64,000 bases of DNA from Spongilla lacustris. Taxonomy: Eukaryota > Porifera > Demospongiae > Spongillida > Spongillidae. Under the pieces are notes generated by a model, which was not told the origin of the DNA, did no database searches, and saw only the letters and a list, made by a program, of their open reading frames with translations. Within the stretch, counting starts at the first letter, position 1; every line of letters begins with the position of its first letter. A program made the translations under genes and the position numbers. The stretch is from NCBI GenBank assembly GCA_949361645.1, contig OX442426.1, forward strand, positions 930,001 through 994,000. The letters are read 5' to 3'. This document shows positions 23,755 through 38,403 of the stretch, in pieces.

Positions 23755-26225
23755 GATACAGTACCCCACCTCCCTATCTGATATAGTACCCACCTCCTTA
23801 ACTGATATAGTGCCCCACCTCCCTAACTGATATAGTGCCCCACCTCCTAACTGATATAGTACCCACCTCCCTAACTGATATAGTACCCCACCTCCCTAAC
23901 TGATATAGTACCCACCTCCCTAACTGATATAGTACCCACCTCCCTAACTGATATAGTACCCACCTCCCTAACTGATATAGTACCCACCTCCTTAACTGAT
24001 ATAGTGCCCCACCTCCCTAACTGATATAGTACCCCACCTCCCTAACTGATATAGTACCCACCTCCCTAACTGATATAGTACCCACCTCCCTAACTGATAT
24101 AGTACCCACCTCCCTAACTGATATAGTACCCACCTCCCTAACTGATATAGTGCCCCACCTCCCTAACTGATATAGTGCCCCACCTCCCTAACTGATATAG
24201 TGCCCCACCTCCTAACTGATATAGTACCCACCTCCCTAACTGATATAGTGCCCCACCTCCCTAACTGATATAGTACCCACCTCCCTAACTGATATAGTAC
24301 CCACCTCCCTAACTGATATAGTGCCCCACCTCCCTAACTGATATAGTGCCCCACCTCCCTAACTGATATAGTACCCACCTCCCTAACTGATATAGTACCC
24401 AGCTCCCTAACTGATATAGTACCCACCTCCCTAACTGATATAGTACCCACCTCCCTAACTGATATAGTACCCCACCTCCCTAACTGATATAGTACCCACC
24501 TCCCTAACTGATATACAGTAGTACCCACCTCCCTAACGAATATAGTGCCCCACCTCCCTAACGGATATAGTGCCCCACCTCCCTAACTGATATAGTACCC
24601 ACCTCCCTAACTGATATAGTACCCACCTCCCTAACTGATATAGTACCCACCTCCCTAACTGATATAGTGCCCCACCTCCCTAACGGATATAGTGCCCACC
24701 TCCCTAACTGATATAGTACCCACCTCCTTAACTGATATGGTATCCCACCTCCCTAACTGATATAGTACCCACCTCCCTAACTGATATAGTACCCACCTTC
24801 CTAACTGATATAGTACCCCACCTCCCTAACTGATATAGTGCCCCACCTCCCTAACAGTGCCCCACCTCCCTAACTGATATAGTACCCACCTTCCTAACTG
24901 ATATAGTACCCACCTCCTTAACTGATATGGTATCCCACCTCCCTAACTGATATAGTACCCACCTCCTAACTGATATAGTACCCACCTCCCTAACTGATAT
25001 AGTACCCACCTCCTTAACTGATATAGTACCCACCTCCCTAACTGATATCCCACCTCCCTAACTGATATAGTACCCAACTCCCTAACTGATATAGTACCCA
25101 CCTCCCTAACTGATATAGTGCCCCACCTCCCTAACTGATATAGTACCCACCTCCCTAACTGATATAGTACCCACCTCCCTAACTGATATAGTGCCCCACC
25201 TCCCTAACGGATATAGTGCCCACCTCCCTAACTGATATAGTACCCACCTCCTTAACTGATATGGTATCCCACCTCCCTAACTGATATAGTACCCACCTCC
25301 CTAACTGATATAGTACCCACCTTCCTAACTGATATAGTACCCCACCTCCCTAACTGATATAGTGCCCCACCTCCCTAACAGTGCCCCACCTCCCTAACTG
25401 ATATAGTACCCACCTTCCTAACTGATATAGTACCCACCTCCTTAACTGATATGGTATCCCACCTCCCTAACTGATATAGTACCCACCTCCTAACTGATAT
25501 AGTACCCACCTCCCTAACTGATATAGTACCCACCTCCTTAACTGATATAGTACCCACCTCCCTAACTGATATCCCACCTCCCTAACTGATATAGTACCCA
25601 ACTCCCTAACTGATATAGTACCCACCTCCCTAACTGATATAGTACCCACCTCCCTAACTGCTAACTGATATAGTACCCACCTCCCTAACTGATATAGTAC
25701 CCACCTCCCTAACTGATATAGTACCCACCTCCCTAACTGATATAGTACCCACCTCCCTAACTGATATCCCACCTCCTTAACTGATATAGTACCCACCTCC
25801 CTAACTGATATAGTACCCACCTCCCTAACTGATATAGTACCCACCTCCCTAACTGATATAGTACCCACCTCCCTAACTGATATAGTGCCCCACCTCCCTA
25901 ACTGATATAGTACCCACCTCCCTAACTGATATAGTACCCACCTCCCTAACTGATATAGTACCCACCTCCTTAACTGATATAGTACCCACCTCCCTAACTG
26001 ATATAGTACCCACCTCCCTAACTGATATAGTGCCCCACCTCCCTAACTGATATAGTACCCACCTCCCTAACTGATATAGTACCCACCTCCTTAACTGATA
26101 TAGTACCCACCTCCCTAACTGATATAGTACCCACCTCCTTAACTGATATAGTACCCACCTCCCTAACTGATATAGTACCCACCTCCTTAACTGATATCCC
26201 ACCTCCTTAACTGATATAGTATCCC
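23755..26225. repeat. 24-bp satellite with higher-order structure
   Basis: About 100 copies of a 24-25-bp unit, ccctaactgatatag followed by taccccacct or tacccacct. A block at about 24700-25060 recurs almost exactly at about 25222-25584, an offset of 524 bp. After the array, gtaccccaccagatattg (about 26245-26262) and its complement (about 26287-26304) form a short hairpin. Confidence 0.97.
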
Positions 26226-26452
26226 ATGCACCTTACATATAAGTGTACCCCACCAGATATTGAGTGTACCCCAACAGATATGTATCAATATCTGGTGGGG
26301 TACTATACATAGTGCGGGCTCCATAGAGAGGTGCTGGTATCTGTAGCGAATTATTAGAACTGATTAGTTTTTTATCTTGAATAACTTTCCACCAGTAATC
26401 AAGTAATTATAGAAACAAAGTTTTAATCCTACACTACTGCAGCATTTATCTG

Positions 26453-26510
26453 AGCCACCACCAGTCATGAGAACCTGGCTGTGCCTAAAGGGAAGATGGA
26501 CCTACTGGCT
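26453..26510 (+). pseudogene. Relic of the TOR FATC exon
   Basis: The sequence agccaccaccagtcatgag, then aacctg, then taaagggaagatggacct, matches the end of the last TOR exon and its 3' flank at 23346-23417, with about 35 bp deleted. It lies on the far side of the 24-bp satellite. This indicates a local duplication spanning or adjoining the array, or a second degraded TOR end. Confidence 0.75.
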
Positions 26511-27738
26511 GCTTCGATGCTTTATGATAGAATGTAGGCTTCAAGTATTCCAGCATTAACTTTCGACCCGACACGTACTTATTGCCAAGTTGCAGTATTG
26601 CCTTGTCGATAGCTTCAGTATCTTTAAATGTAACAAAAGCGTATCCTCTGTTAACTCCATATTCCCGCATTGAAGGCCTGGGTTTGGGCATAATCACCTT
26701 GGTCTTCCCAAATTCACCAAAGAATAAAGCCAAATCTTTCTTACTAACATAATAATCGAGATTCTTTACATGCAAACCTTTGCATTCTTTTGGCTTAGGT
26801 ACACAAGATTGGGAAAACTTATACGGCAAGAATTCTCCACTTTGCAAAATTCCATGATGCTCAAGAACCTTTGCCTTGAATTGGTCCTCACTGCACTTCA
26901 TCCACACCCACATCTGCCTGCTGCTGTGGTCTATGGCAACACATACTCCACCCACTGAAGCAATCCTCAAGCATGCGAGCATAGTGGTAGGCAGTGTGGT
27001 ATGGATTTTCACAATCTTTTGTGTCAATCATATTCATTGCCACAATGCTATGTGTGATAAAAAATTGCATTTCAACTCTTCAGTGCTGCTTGTATGAAAT
27101 ACATCAGTCTGTGGAGTAGTGTTATTTCGTATAAAACAAAGTTCCTGCTCATAGTCTTCATAATCAGTATATGATTTGTCAGACACCAGGGTACGTACAA
27201 CCTGCTCATCTGGATTGTAATGAAGGATGATCGAGTGAAATTCGTCCTTTGATTTAGGATGAATCTTGAGATGAAATGCTTGGGTACGTTTCCATCCTAA
27301 ATTGTATGTCAGAATTGAAATGTTTTTCTCAATTCGGGCAGTACTCAAACTCTGCTGTTCAAATTGTAACAGCACTTCAACCATCCCTACGAAAATATCA
27401 GCTGTTAGGTCTTTCAAATGCATCTTAGAATCATTGGATGCAGCCAGCCCAAAGGATACCCTGTCTTCTCTTCTGTCAACCACAAAATGATATATATGTG
27501 TGTTAGCAAAAAGATCCTCAATACGATTGGTGACAATTTCTGCAAACTGGTTGGCACAGCTGTCTCGTGACATTGACCTGATTGGACCCGTAGGTGTCAT
27601 ATCAAGGTCTCCTTTAGTACCACCATTATTGGCTGTGACAGTAGAAGACATACTGCTGTCAATGAAGGACAATATCATGAAGGATACTGGATACATGCAA
27701 TCTTGCATGGCATTATATACATGTGTAAATAAGCGCAT
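26485..27738 (-). pseudogene. Intronless RRM-domain gene with broken frame
   Basis: From 27738 the minus strand is open for 234 codons to 27034. A second frame (27070-26888) and a third (to 26485) continue the apparent protein, so at least two frame changes, near 27060 and 26950, are needed. The first part is unrecognised. The last ~90 residues form an RRM: GLHVKNLDYYVSKKDLALFF (RNP2-like), then NRGYAFVTFKD (RNP1, with G-aromatic-AFVTF). RRMs bind single-stranded RNA. No introns are visible, unlike most genes in the window, which suggests a retrocopy or a mobile-element gene. Sequencing indels in a functional gene cannot be excluded. Confidence 0.6.
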
Positions 27739-28045
27739 TTGATCTGAAAGCTCTTGAATTCATCAGTTTATTTTATCTCTAAGCCTCTGTTTACAGAAGG
27801 GTATAAATTTGGAAGCAAATAAATTATTCTGTATAATATTGCAAATGTCAGTATAGTCATCTTATGAGGCTATAAGCATGCAACTATAACTCTAAGATCA
27901 TTCACAGCTACACTTGAAAACCATAGTAGAACGTATTGTAATGTGGTATACTATGTATAAAGGGCCTCACCTGGCTGACTATTGTACTCGTTGCAGTACC
28001 AGTACTAGTGCAGCTACGCCGGCCTATGTTGTTGATTATATATGC

Positions 28046-28824
28046 ATGCAGCGGCGGATCCAGGATTTCTGGAAGGGGGGGTCTAATAACTATATTCACA
28101 AGCGGGGGTGGGTACTGGAGGGGGCGTGCCCCCCTCCCGTAACAGCTAGGGGGTCTGGGGGAGCGCTGTAAGCTCCCCCAGTGGGGCCTGGGGCGAAGCC
28201 CCAGCCGCTTTTTCACTTTTGCGTTCATTTAGCATGAAAATAAGCATACTTTGAAAGTCTATTCAATATTAATAGCTAGCAAGCGCAGTCGATTAATATA
28301 GGTCTAGAAGCCTGCGTGAGTCAACGTGGATAAGGATAGCGAATAGAAAACTCTACCAAAGCCATTGTGACCGTATTCTGGTCTAAACGACACACACGTT
28401 TTACCCCTACTTGATTTAGCTCTATACCTAGTCGGGCACGCCCTACCACCGCGTTTGGTCGGGTGACCCGACCAAACGCGGTGGTAGGGCGTGCCCGACT
28501 ACTCTATACCTGTTTCCTGAGGGAAGCTGTCTTGTTTTGATCGCTTACTTCTTGCTCGCACAATATTCCATCGCGCAGCAGTAATACTAATTAAACACTC
28601 CACGCTTGGAGGGCCTTGGCTTTAGACACCCCCCCGCCCACACACACAGACTTTGGGTCCAATGCTAACTCGCTAATCAGTTCACTCGCGTTCACTTAAA
28701 CGCTTCGTTTTTCAACTCGTCAATCATGTAATTAATTATTCATAAGTTAATTTATTCATAACTGGTCGGGCCGAGGGGGGGGTCTTTAGACCCCTTAGAC
28801 CCCCCCCTGGATCCGCCACTGGCA
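28046..28824. mobile_element. TIR element with GGATCCGCC ends (~770 bp, non-autonomous)
   Basis: The left end cagcggcggatccag (about 28050) and the right end ctggatccgccactg (to about 28820) are inverted repeats of 15 bp with one mismatch. Flanking gcatg on both sides is a possible 5-bp target duplication. The interior has no transposase frame. A related relic lies at 2.2-2.88 kb. A 73-bp palindromic element is nested inside at 28429-28501. Confidence 0.7.
28420..28510. mobile_element. 73-bp palindromic mini-element with 9-bp target duplication
   Basis: 28429-28501 is a perfect inverted repeat with ends TAGTCGGGCAC and GTGCCCGACTA, 35-bp arms and a 3-bp centre (tga). It is flanked by the direct repeat ctctatacc at 28420-28428 and 28502-28510. 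It codes for nothing and consists almost entirely of two terminal repeats. The TAG/CTA ends and 9-bp duplication are shared with the 1,081-bp element at 40857-41937, although the inner sequences differ. Confidence 0.85.
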
Positions 28825-29999
28825 TGTATATAATTATAATATTGCTGCAATTTATGCCAATAGCGTCAGCTGAAATTCTGATTCGTTTAACGAGTTCTAT
28901 ACAAGCACCATGCTTGTACCTCCTCTCTGAGATCTTCCGCTAATAGACCCGTCATATCACGCGCTTTCGGATTAGGCTCGTGGCTGTTGTTCCAGAATGA
29001 TCCATTTGGGATGCCAAGCTGCATTGGTTCTGATGAAAAGAACCCGTCGTACATGGCTATCTGTAGTACGCACACCCTCCGTGACGTCACGTAATCAAAT
29101 CCATTACTGAAGAATCCTTGCATTAAATACTTTATAGCAATGTTTAGTATGGTTAGCAAATGTCCAATAAATTATTAAAAATTATATGATTACTTTAGGA
29201 ACCTCTGAATAGTATGACATGATTTTCACCTCTAAGTCGAATTAATTCGGCCGTAATGATGCTAAGCATCACTCATATCAACAACCTTATGAAAACAATC
29301 CTAGCTTCAAAACGAATTGGAGTTAAGAGTTCTAACATTCCATATGTAAAGCTACTATAATGAGCTATCTGTGCAACAAAAAGGAGCTCTTAAGTCGAAC
29401 TATTTGTTGAGTTGTAAGCCAAAAACCTTAACCTGAAGATACTGACCATGAAAATTCAGTGTCAGATAGGAATTACGACATTTTTAGTAATCCAAACCCA
29501 AAAGTTATGATCTAAGTTATAAAAAAATGATGTTTGATCCTGGTGTATACATAACCTAAAACGAGAAACTTTAGAAACGTACAATAGGACTGAAAACATG
29601 CTAAAATTTCAGTGTGTGCTCCATCATTGAGACTACATCGCCATTTCACTCTAGAAGCCACACATGCAGGCTAGCATGCAGACCTCGACGATAGCCTGGT
29701 TCTGACAAACCAACTGTTTCTCAGTAAGACTTCTCCCGTGTGATTGCAAGGCTAGATATATGTTAATGTACACGCTTGATAAAATGGTTGGCCTTTCTGT
29801 GTAGGAGTCCGTCAACTGATCATGAAACAACAAAGGGTGTTCTGTTTTGTTTTTGTAATATAATTTATTAACCTCGGAATGATGCTTTTGACACTTTAGA
29901 TTGCATGAAAGATGAATGTAGGATAGACTTCACGTCGATGGATTTGATATGTACCCTGCAGTAATAATATTCATACCTGAATCATTGTACGTGTACATA
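28825..29999. other. No gene recognised
   Basis: A minus-strand open frame of 90 codons (29159-28887) ends in a peptide I do not recognise, and it lacks supporting splice signals. No repeat array or RNA gene was found. Confidence 0.4.
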
Positions 30000-30004
30000 G
30001 GACC

Positions 30005-30225
30005 CTCATGACACCACCTCCCTCCACTCCCTCATCACACCACCTCCCTCCACTCCCTCATCACACCACCTCCCTCCACTCCCTCATGACACCACCTCCC
30101 TCCACTCCCTCATCACACCACCTCCCTCCACTCCCTCATCACACCACCTCCCTCCACTCCCTCATGACACCACCTCCCTCCACTCCCTCATCACACACCA
30201 CCTCCCTCCACTCCCTCATAGTAAT
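30005..30225. repeat. 25-bp minisatellite
   Basis: About eight copies of a unit containing caccacctccctccactccc and tcat, with one indel variant. Confidence 0.95.
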
Positions 30226-30509
30226 GGTTAATTAAATATTTAAAATCTCATAAACCCTCTAGTACATATACATTGCGATAATATAATACAAGAAATTATT
30301 AAAAATAAATCAGGCGAGTTCAGGTGTCTTTTGCCTCTGCAAAACTATGTGATTTGGTCCACCTAGCCAAACTCAAACTGTTCCTAAAAATTTCAGCTGT
30401 GGTGTGTGTGCAGAGAGGCAATGCAAGTTCTGTCATGGAGTGTGGGGGTACCGTAGTATTTAACTATTCTTTCAATATGTACCATATGTTTTGAATACCA
30501 GACAAAAAT

Positions 30510-30665
30510 GATATAGCATTCCAGCCACTAGCCGTGGAAACATATGGAGCCTGGGGTGAAGAGGCATGCAATGCTTTCTCCTGCATAGCCATGCGCAAAG
30601 CCATCCTCACAAACTGTAGCAAATCGGGAGACCTTTATGGCAGACTCAGCATCATACTGGTGTGA
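30510..30665 (+). pseudogene. Fragment of a reverse-transcriptase ORF tail
   Basis: Open for 52 codons to a TGA, with IAFQPLAVETYGAWGEEA followed by CNAFSCIAMRKAI. The pattern F-x-P-x-AVET-x-G with a following alanine/phenylalanine-rich helix is common at the C-terminus of retrotransposon polymerase ORFs in marine invertebrates. No upstream catalytic region (YxDD) is visible nearby, so only the 3' end remains, as expected for 5'-truncated LINE copies. Confidence 0.55.
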
Positions 30666-30934
30666 GCAAACACCAGGGCTATCCTTACAGGTGGCAGACA
30701 GGTCGACGCTACTGATATGTTAAATTTAGCAATAATTATCAGCTGATTAAATGTTGTGGTTAATTTATAAACAATTTTCCTAGCACCTTATAATGGATTT
30801 AATGAAACTGTTTCAAACGGTATCACCCTGTTGACATAGAATAAACAAAGCCCCAAGTGCCAATGGTGTGGATTATTTGGAGGCAAATGTGGCAACACCA
30901 TGAAGATGTAACCTTAACACATGTCTGCACTATG

Positions 30935-31995
30935 TCATCTGTGGACACCTCCTGTGCTGCCATGGGCCTTGGGCCCAAACATGGCTCTGTTGACCTGGGC
31001 AATGGGCATGTCACAGAGAGCTGGAACACTTGTCCGTGCTGGCCCAATAGGAGGAGGGATGGAGAAGGAATCTGGGAGGGGGGAGAGAGAGAGCATGGAC
31101 CTTAAACCCTAACGCTAAGGCTGCAGATTGGTGTAGTTAGTGGGAAGTAACCAAGGTCACATGTGAGGGGAAAACATTGATGGGTTTTAATTTGTATGTT
31201 TAATTTATACATATACACATACATGTAGCCTTAATATGTTTTTTTTTTTAAATGCTGGCAACACATACACATTCTGCCCACCAAAGCCCCCTATCATCAT
31301 TAATATACATCTAGTTAATAAAAAAGCAATACCAGAAAATTAACTCCCATGCCATACCAGAAGGTTAAATCCCATGCCATACCAGAAGGTTAACCCCCAT
31401 CCATACCATACCAGAAGGTTAACTCCCATGCCACAGAAGGTTAACCCCCATGCCATACCAAAGAGTTAACCCCCATGCCGTACCAGGCATTACCCCCAGA
31501 TGAATGGCTTACCACGTACGGATCTGATGTCATCTAAAGGGACAATGAGAGTGAGGTTGGTCCCCCAGTAGGCAGCTAGGAAGGCTAGCACGGCTACTAT
31601 CACGAGGGCAGGGATGGCCACGGCCCAGTACCTGCAGAGGGCGCTAAGTATCACGTGCACTACAGCAGGGCTACCAATATACTTCTGGGGGAAGTATGAA
31701 AATCCAATGGCCTTGAGCCACTCATCTGGAGTATACGCCCACAGGAGAAAGGTCACTGTGTGGAGTAGATTTGCAGAGTTACTTTGGTCTGGTAATCACG
31801 TTGATCCTGTAGCTGATTCATCCGCCCCCCTCCACTCATATGGTAGTCTACTCTTAATATATATGCTCCACTCCAGATAATTAAAACGTATTCGCTCTCA
31901 CCCAAAAATACGTGTGCACCAAGGTAGATGGAAAATCCGTATATGGCTCGTTCTGAACTGGGGAAAGGAGAATGACCCTTCTCTGCGGGCCCCAT
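30935..31995 (-). CDS. PIGP: PIG-P, subunit of GPI N-acetylglucosaminyltransferase
   Basis: Four exons on the minus strand: 31995-31902, 31755-31683, 31631-31513 and 31071-30935. All have GT-AG borders and matching phases, giving 140 residues (family members are about 130-160). Residues 12-24 (PSSERAIYGFSIY) and the WAYTPDEWLKAIG...YFPQKYWAVAIP segment are family hallmarks. Two hydrophobic segments (about 18-40 and 60-80) fit the known two-helix ER membrane topology. The last exon gives TSVPALCDMPIAQVN, matching the conserved C-terminal motif. PIG-P acts in the first step of GPI-anchor synthesis, transfer of GlcNAc to phosphatidylinositol. The start codon is the first ATG upstream of the conserved region. 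It is divergently arranged with AP2M1. The C-terminal tail beyond the motif differs from that of vertebrates. Confidence 0.92.
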
Positions 31996-32425
31996 TTATA
32001 CGAAATTGTAAAATTAGTCAATGAAATAGCCATTATTCTAATTGTGCGGAAAAATTCTCAATAGTGGAGATGAGTGGTTGAATAGTTCTGTGGAAAGCTT
32101 GGTAAGATATTGTGTGGAACTAGCCAGCACAAAACCTTCATCTAGGGCTAGATAAGGGCGCCGGGGGAGGCGAGGAGCGGTGGGGAGAGGAGTGGCAAAA
32201 GGGGCGTGACAACAGCAATCATTGTTATGTTTGGGTTACAAAAAAAAAATACCATACGCGCGCCATTGTTGTTAGGATGAGCTTTGAGTTTACGGATGAG
32301 AAGGTTGGTGTACGTACGTGTTGGTACCATCCCCTAGCGCGTGTGGCGTAAGAGGCTGAGTCGTTATGAGTGATGGGTGTGACTGCACCGTATTTGTTGC
32401 TTTTATTCTTGGCCTGTAGTGAAAG
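31996..32425. promoter_or_regulatory. Probable shared promoter of PIGP and AP2M1
   Basis: Only 430 bp separate the two divergent start codons. The interval has a GC-rich part (about 32150-32200) and tacgtacgtg near 32311-32320. No TATA box is evident at a convincing distance from either gene. Function as a bidirectional promoter is inferred from spacing alone. Confidence 0.5.
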
Positions 32426-36029
<3,604 letters not shown>

Positions 36030-38400
36030 TGAGGGGGTGTGGCTAGCTACCTCACACTAGCAATTATTTCTTTTCCTTTTTTCCCTTGTTTTTAAGTTAG
36101 CGTGTGTAGCACTTAGAGACAACTGCTAGCAGCTGGCTGTCTGCTAATCTATACTGTTTGAGGTTGAAGCTGTGTGTGTTGTGCTGTGGTTGAGAGAATT
36201 CTCCGTATTATCATGTGCGTAGTACATTGTGGTTTGTAGGCGGGGTCGAGCAACTCCGTATGCCCCGCCTCCTACGTGGATGTTTACTACATTGAATGTG
36301 GTGCGCACCAATTAGCAGGATCGTACAGAGAGGCAATGAACGGTGGTGGGCGGTGGTACGTACGGAATGATATGCGATGCCATTCTGTGAGTTAGGGAAT
36401 CCGATACGCGCACATCAAACTCACATGTACCGGTATGCACGCGCGGGTTAAGTAGACACGCAAAAAAATAAATTTAACAATTGATATCTAGCTCTCAGAG
36501 CTGATAGCCTATACCAAGCAGCACGCAGTAACATGTGCGCAGATCTGAGTTTGTCTACTAGTAGGCTACATATACATCGCTGTGTCTATCCTATGTCGGC
36601 TTAAAGAATACTTGTGTGTCATTTTATATGGAAGCCTCGTATAATCCATACATGTGTATGTGAAGGGTCAGTGAGCATTCAAGACTCCATCCAGTAATTT
36701 TGCATATGCTGTTGAGGTTATGATTTTATAGTACATGTACCTTGATCACTTAACACAGTTATACAGTAACAGATGTCTGCAGTCTTGAGGAGGTGCCTAT
36801 GGCCGATGACACACACATCTGGGGGACCAGGATGATAATCATTCTACACCCTATGATGAGGCTATTCTAGCTGCATGCCATTCAGAATGGGAAGAGAAAG
36901 TGAGATATGTGTTGGTCCATATGCCCACCCCATAGTGAGGAGTACATGCTAGTGTGTGCATTACAGGGTGAGAGGGCATTGGGATTATTATTTAGTAAGA
37001 GGGTGTATGAGGAAGATGTTGTTTGGTATGTGTGCAAGCTCTGTACTTGCAGCCTAATTATGACGATGTGTTGTCTTCTTCCTCCCCTCTCCCTTTCCTC
37101 CCCCCTCCTGTTATTTTGAAACAGGAGGAGCATGGGAGCTGACATTTTCTATCCAGAAGGCCTTAGATTGGATCTTTGTTCCTGATTACAGTAACCTCCA
37201 TCACAACGGGCAGTCCTGAACCAACTTTTGTGTGTGAAGACAGACAATGTGGCAGGAGAGGACATAACTTCTACCTCTCATTCAGTAGTTCATAATATAT
37301 TTTTTCCACACTTTTTTTTATCATGTGTTCTGTTCGTAACTGATTTGTCATCACATCTCAATCATGGGTGTTGGTGGACTTGGGGTTAAACGGTGGTGGG
37401 AGCTTGTGGGTGCAAACTAAACGTATTTTGGAAAGGAATAAATGATGTGCCACGCCTACTATTTAACACTTACAAACAGCGGCGGTATCAGTTCTGCCAT
37501 AGACTCTTCCGAGATGTAGCACCTAAAATCAAATGTGAGTAAATTCAAACAAGAAATATGTCTATGATGTAAGACTTACCTCTGTAGGCCGATTTGATAT
37601 CCTTTGCTCAGTTGGGAACGGACAGCAAAGGTTAAAAAACATATCTTTTATACTATCGGGTATGGGGTTTTCAGGTGTGACGTTGGCATACTCGAAGAGT
37701 GAGAAAACCCCCCTTGACCAACTCTGATGCACGTCCCAAGAGGAGATGATTGCGCTGCAAAGGCTAACGAATAGTCCAGCCCATAGTTGACCAGGAGCTA
37801 AACAGCACTGCCTGGACGTGTGGTGACGCTAGTCTTCGAAGTGACAGCCATCTCCCGTCCACACCGCTGCTTAGTGTAGACCACGTTGCAGTGCTGATCA
37901 AAGATGTTTTCGGCTACACCAGGTCAGTACCAATCAGAGAAGCCACCAGAGCTTTCATCCCTTCAGTGAGACCACTGTGATGGAGGACTGGGGACCTTAT
38001 GCCCCCCCTCATGTGTATTGTCCATTGTGCGCGGCCTATGCGGCTCTATTGTGTGATTGCATATGTCGGCCGCCTCCTCAACAGGCATGAACATATGTGT
38101 GGCTGTACTATCCTGCTGGCTTGTGTCCTCCGTAGTGTAGCACAGGTACGTTGGGTTGTAATCATGGTATCCTTGGCCAGGTTATCACAACCACCCAGGC
38201 CTATGTTGTATACACACATTATCCAACCCATCAACACTGCGTGTAGACCCCAGCTCATAACCAGAAGCCCCTCCCTCTTGGGAGCGTGGCATCCTGTTGA
38301 TTAGGCAGTGTTGGAAGGACCATGAGCCCCGCCCCTCAACAGGCTGGGGGTGGAGGCCCCATCATACAGACTGTGGGTGGATCCTCATGCAGTTACTGAT
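36030..38400. other. AP2M1 3' flank, no gene recognised
   Basis: Probable 3' UTR followed by intergenic sequence. An AATAAA lies at 37437-37442, but it is 1.4 kb from the stop codon and its use is unproven. Segments near 36780-37150 and 38000-38300 have short open frames without recognisable similarity. Confidence 0.4.
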
Positions 38401-38403
38401 CAG

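Noticed and set aside
22770..26220. Possible CRISPR-like arrays (regular 24-30-bp repeats)
   Set aside because: Repeats are directly tandem without unique spacers and lie in animal introns or 3' flank.
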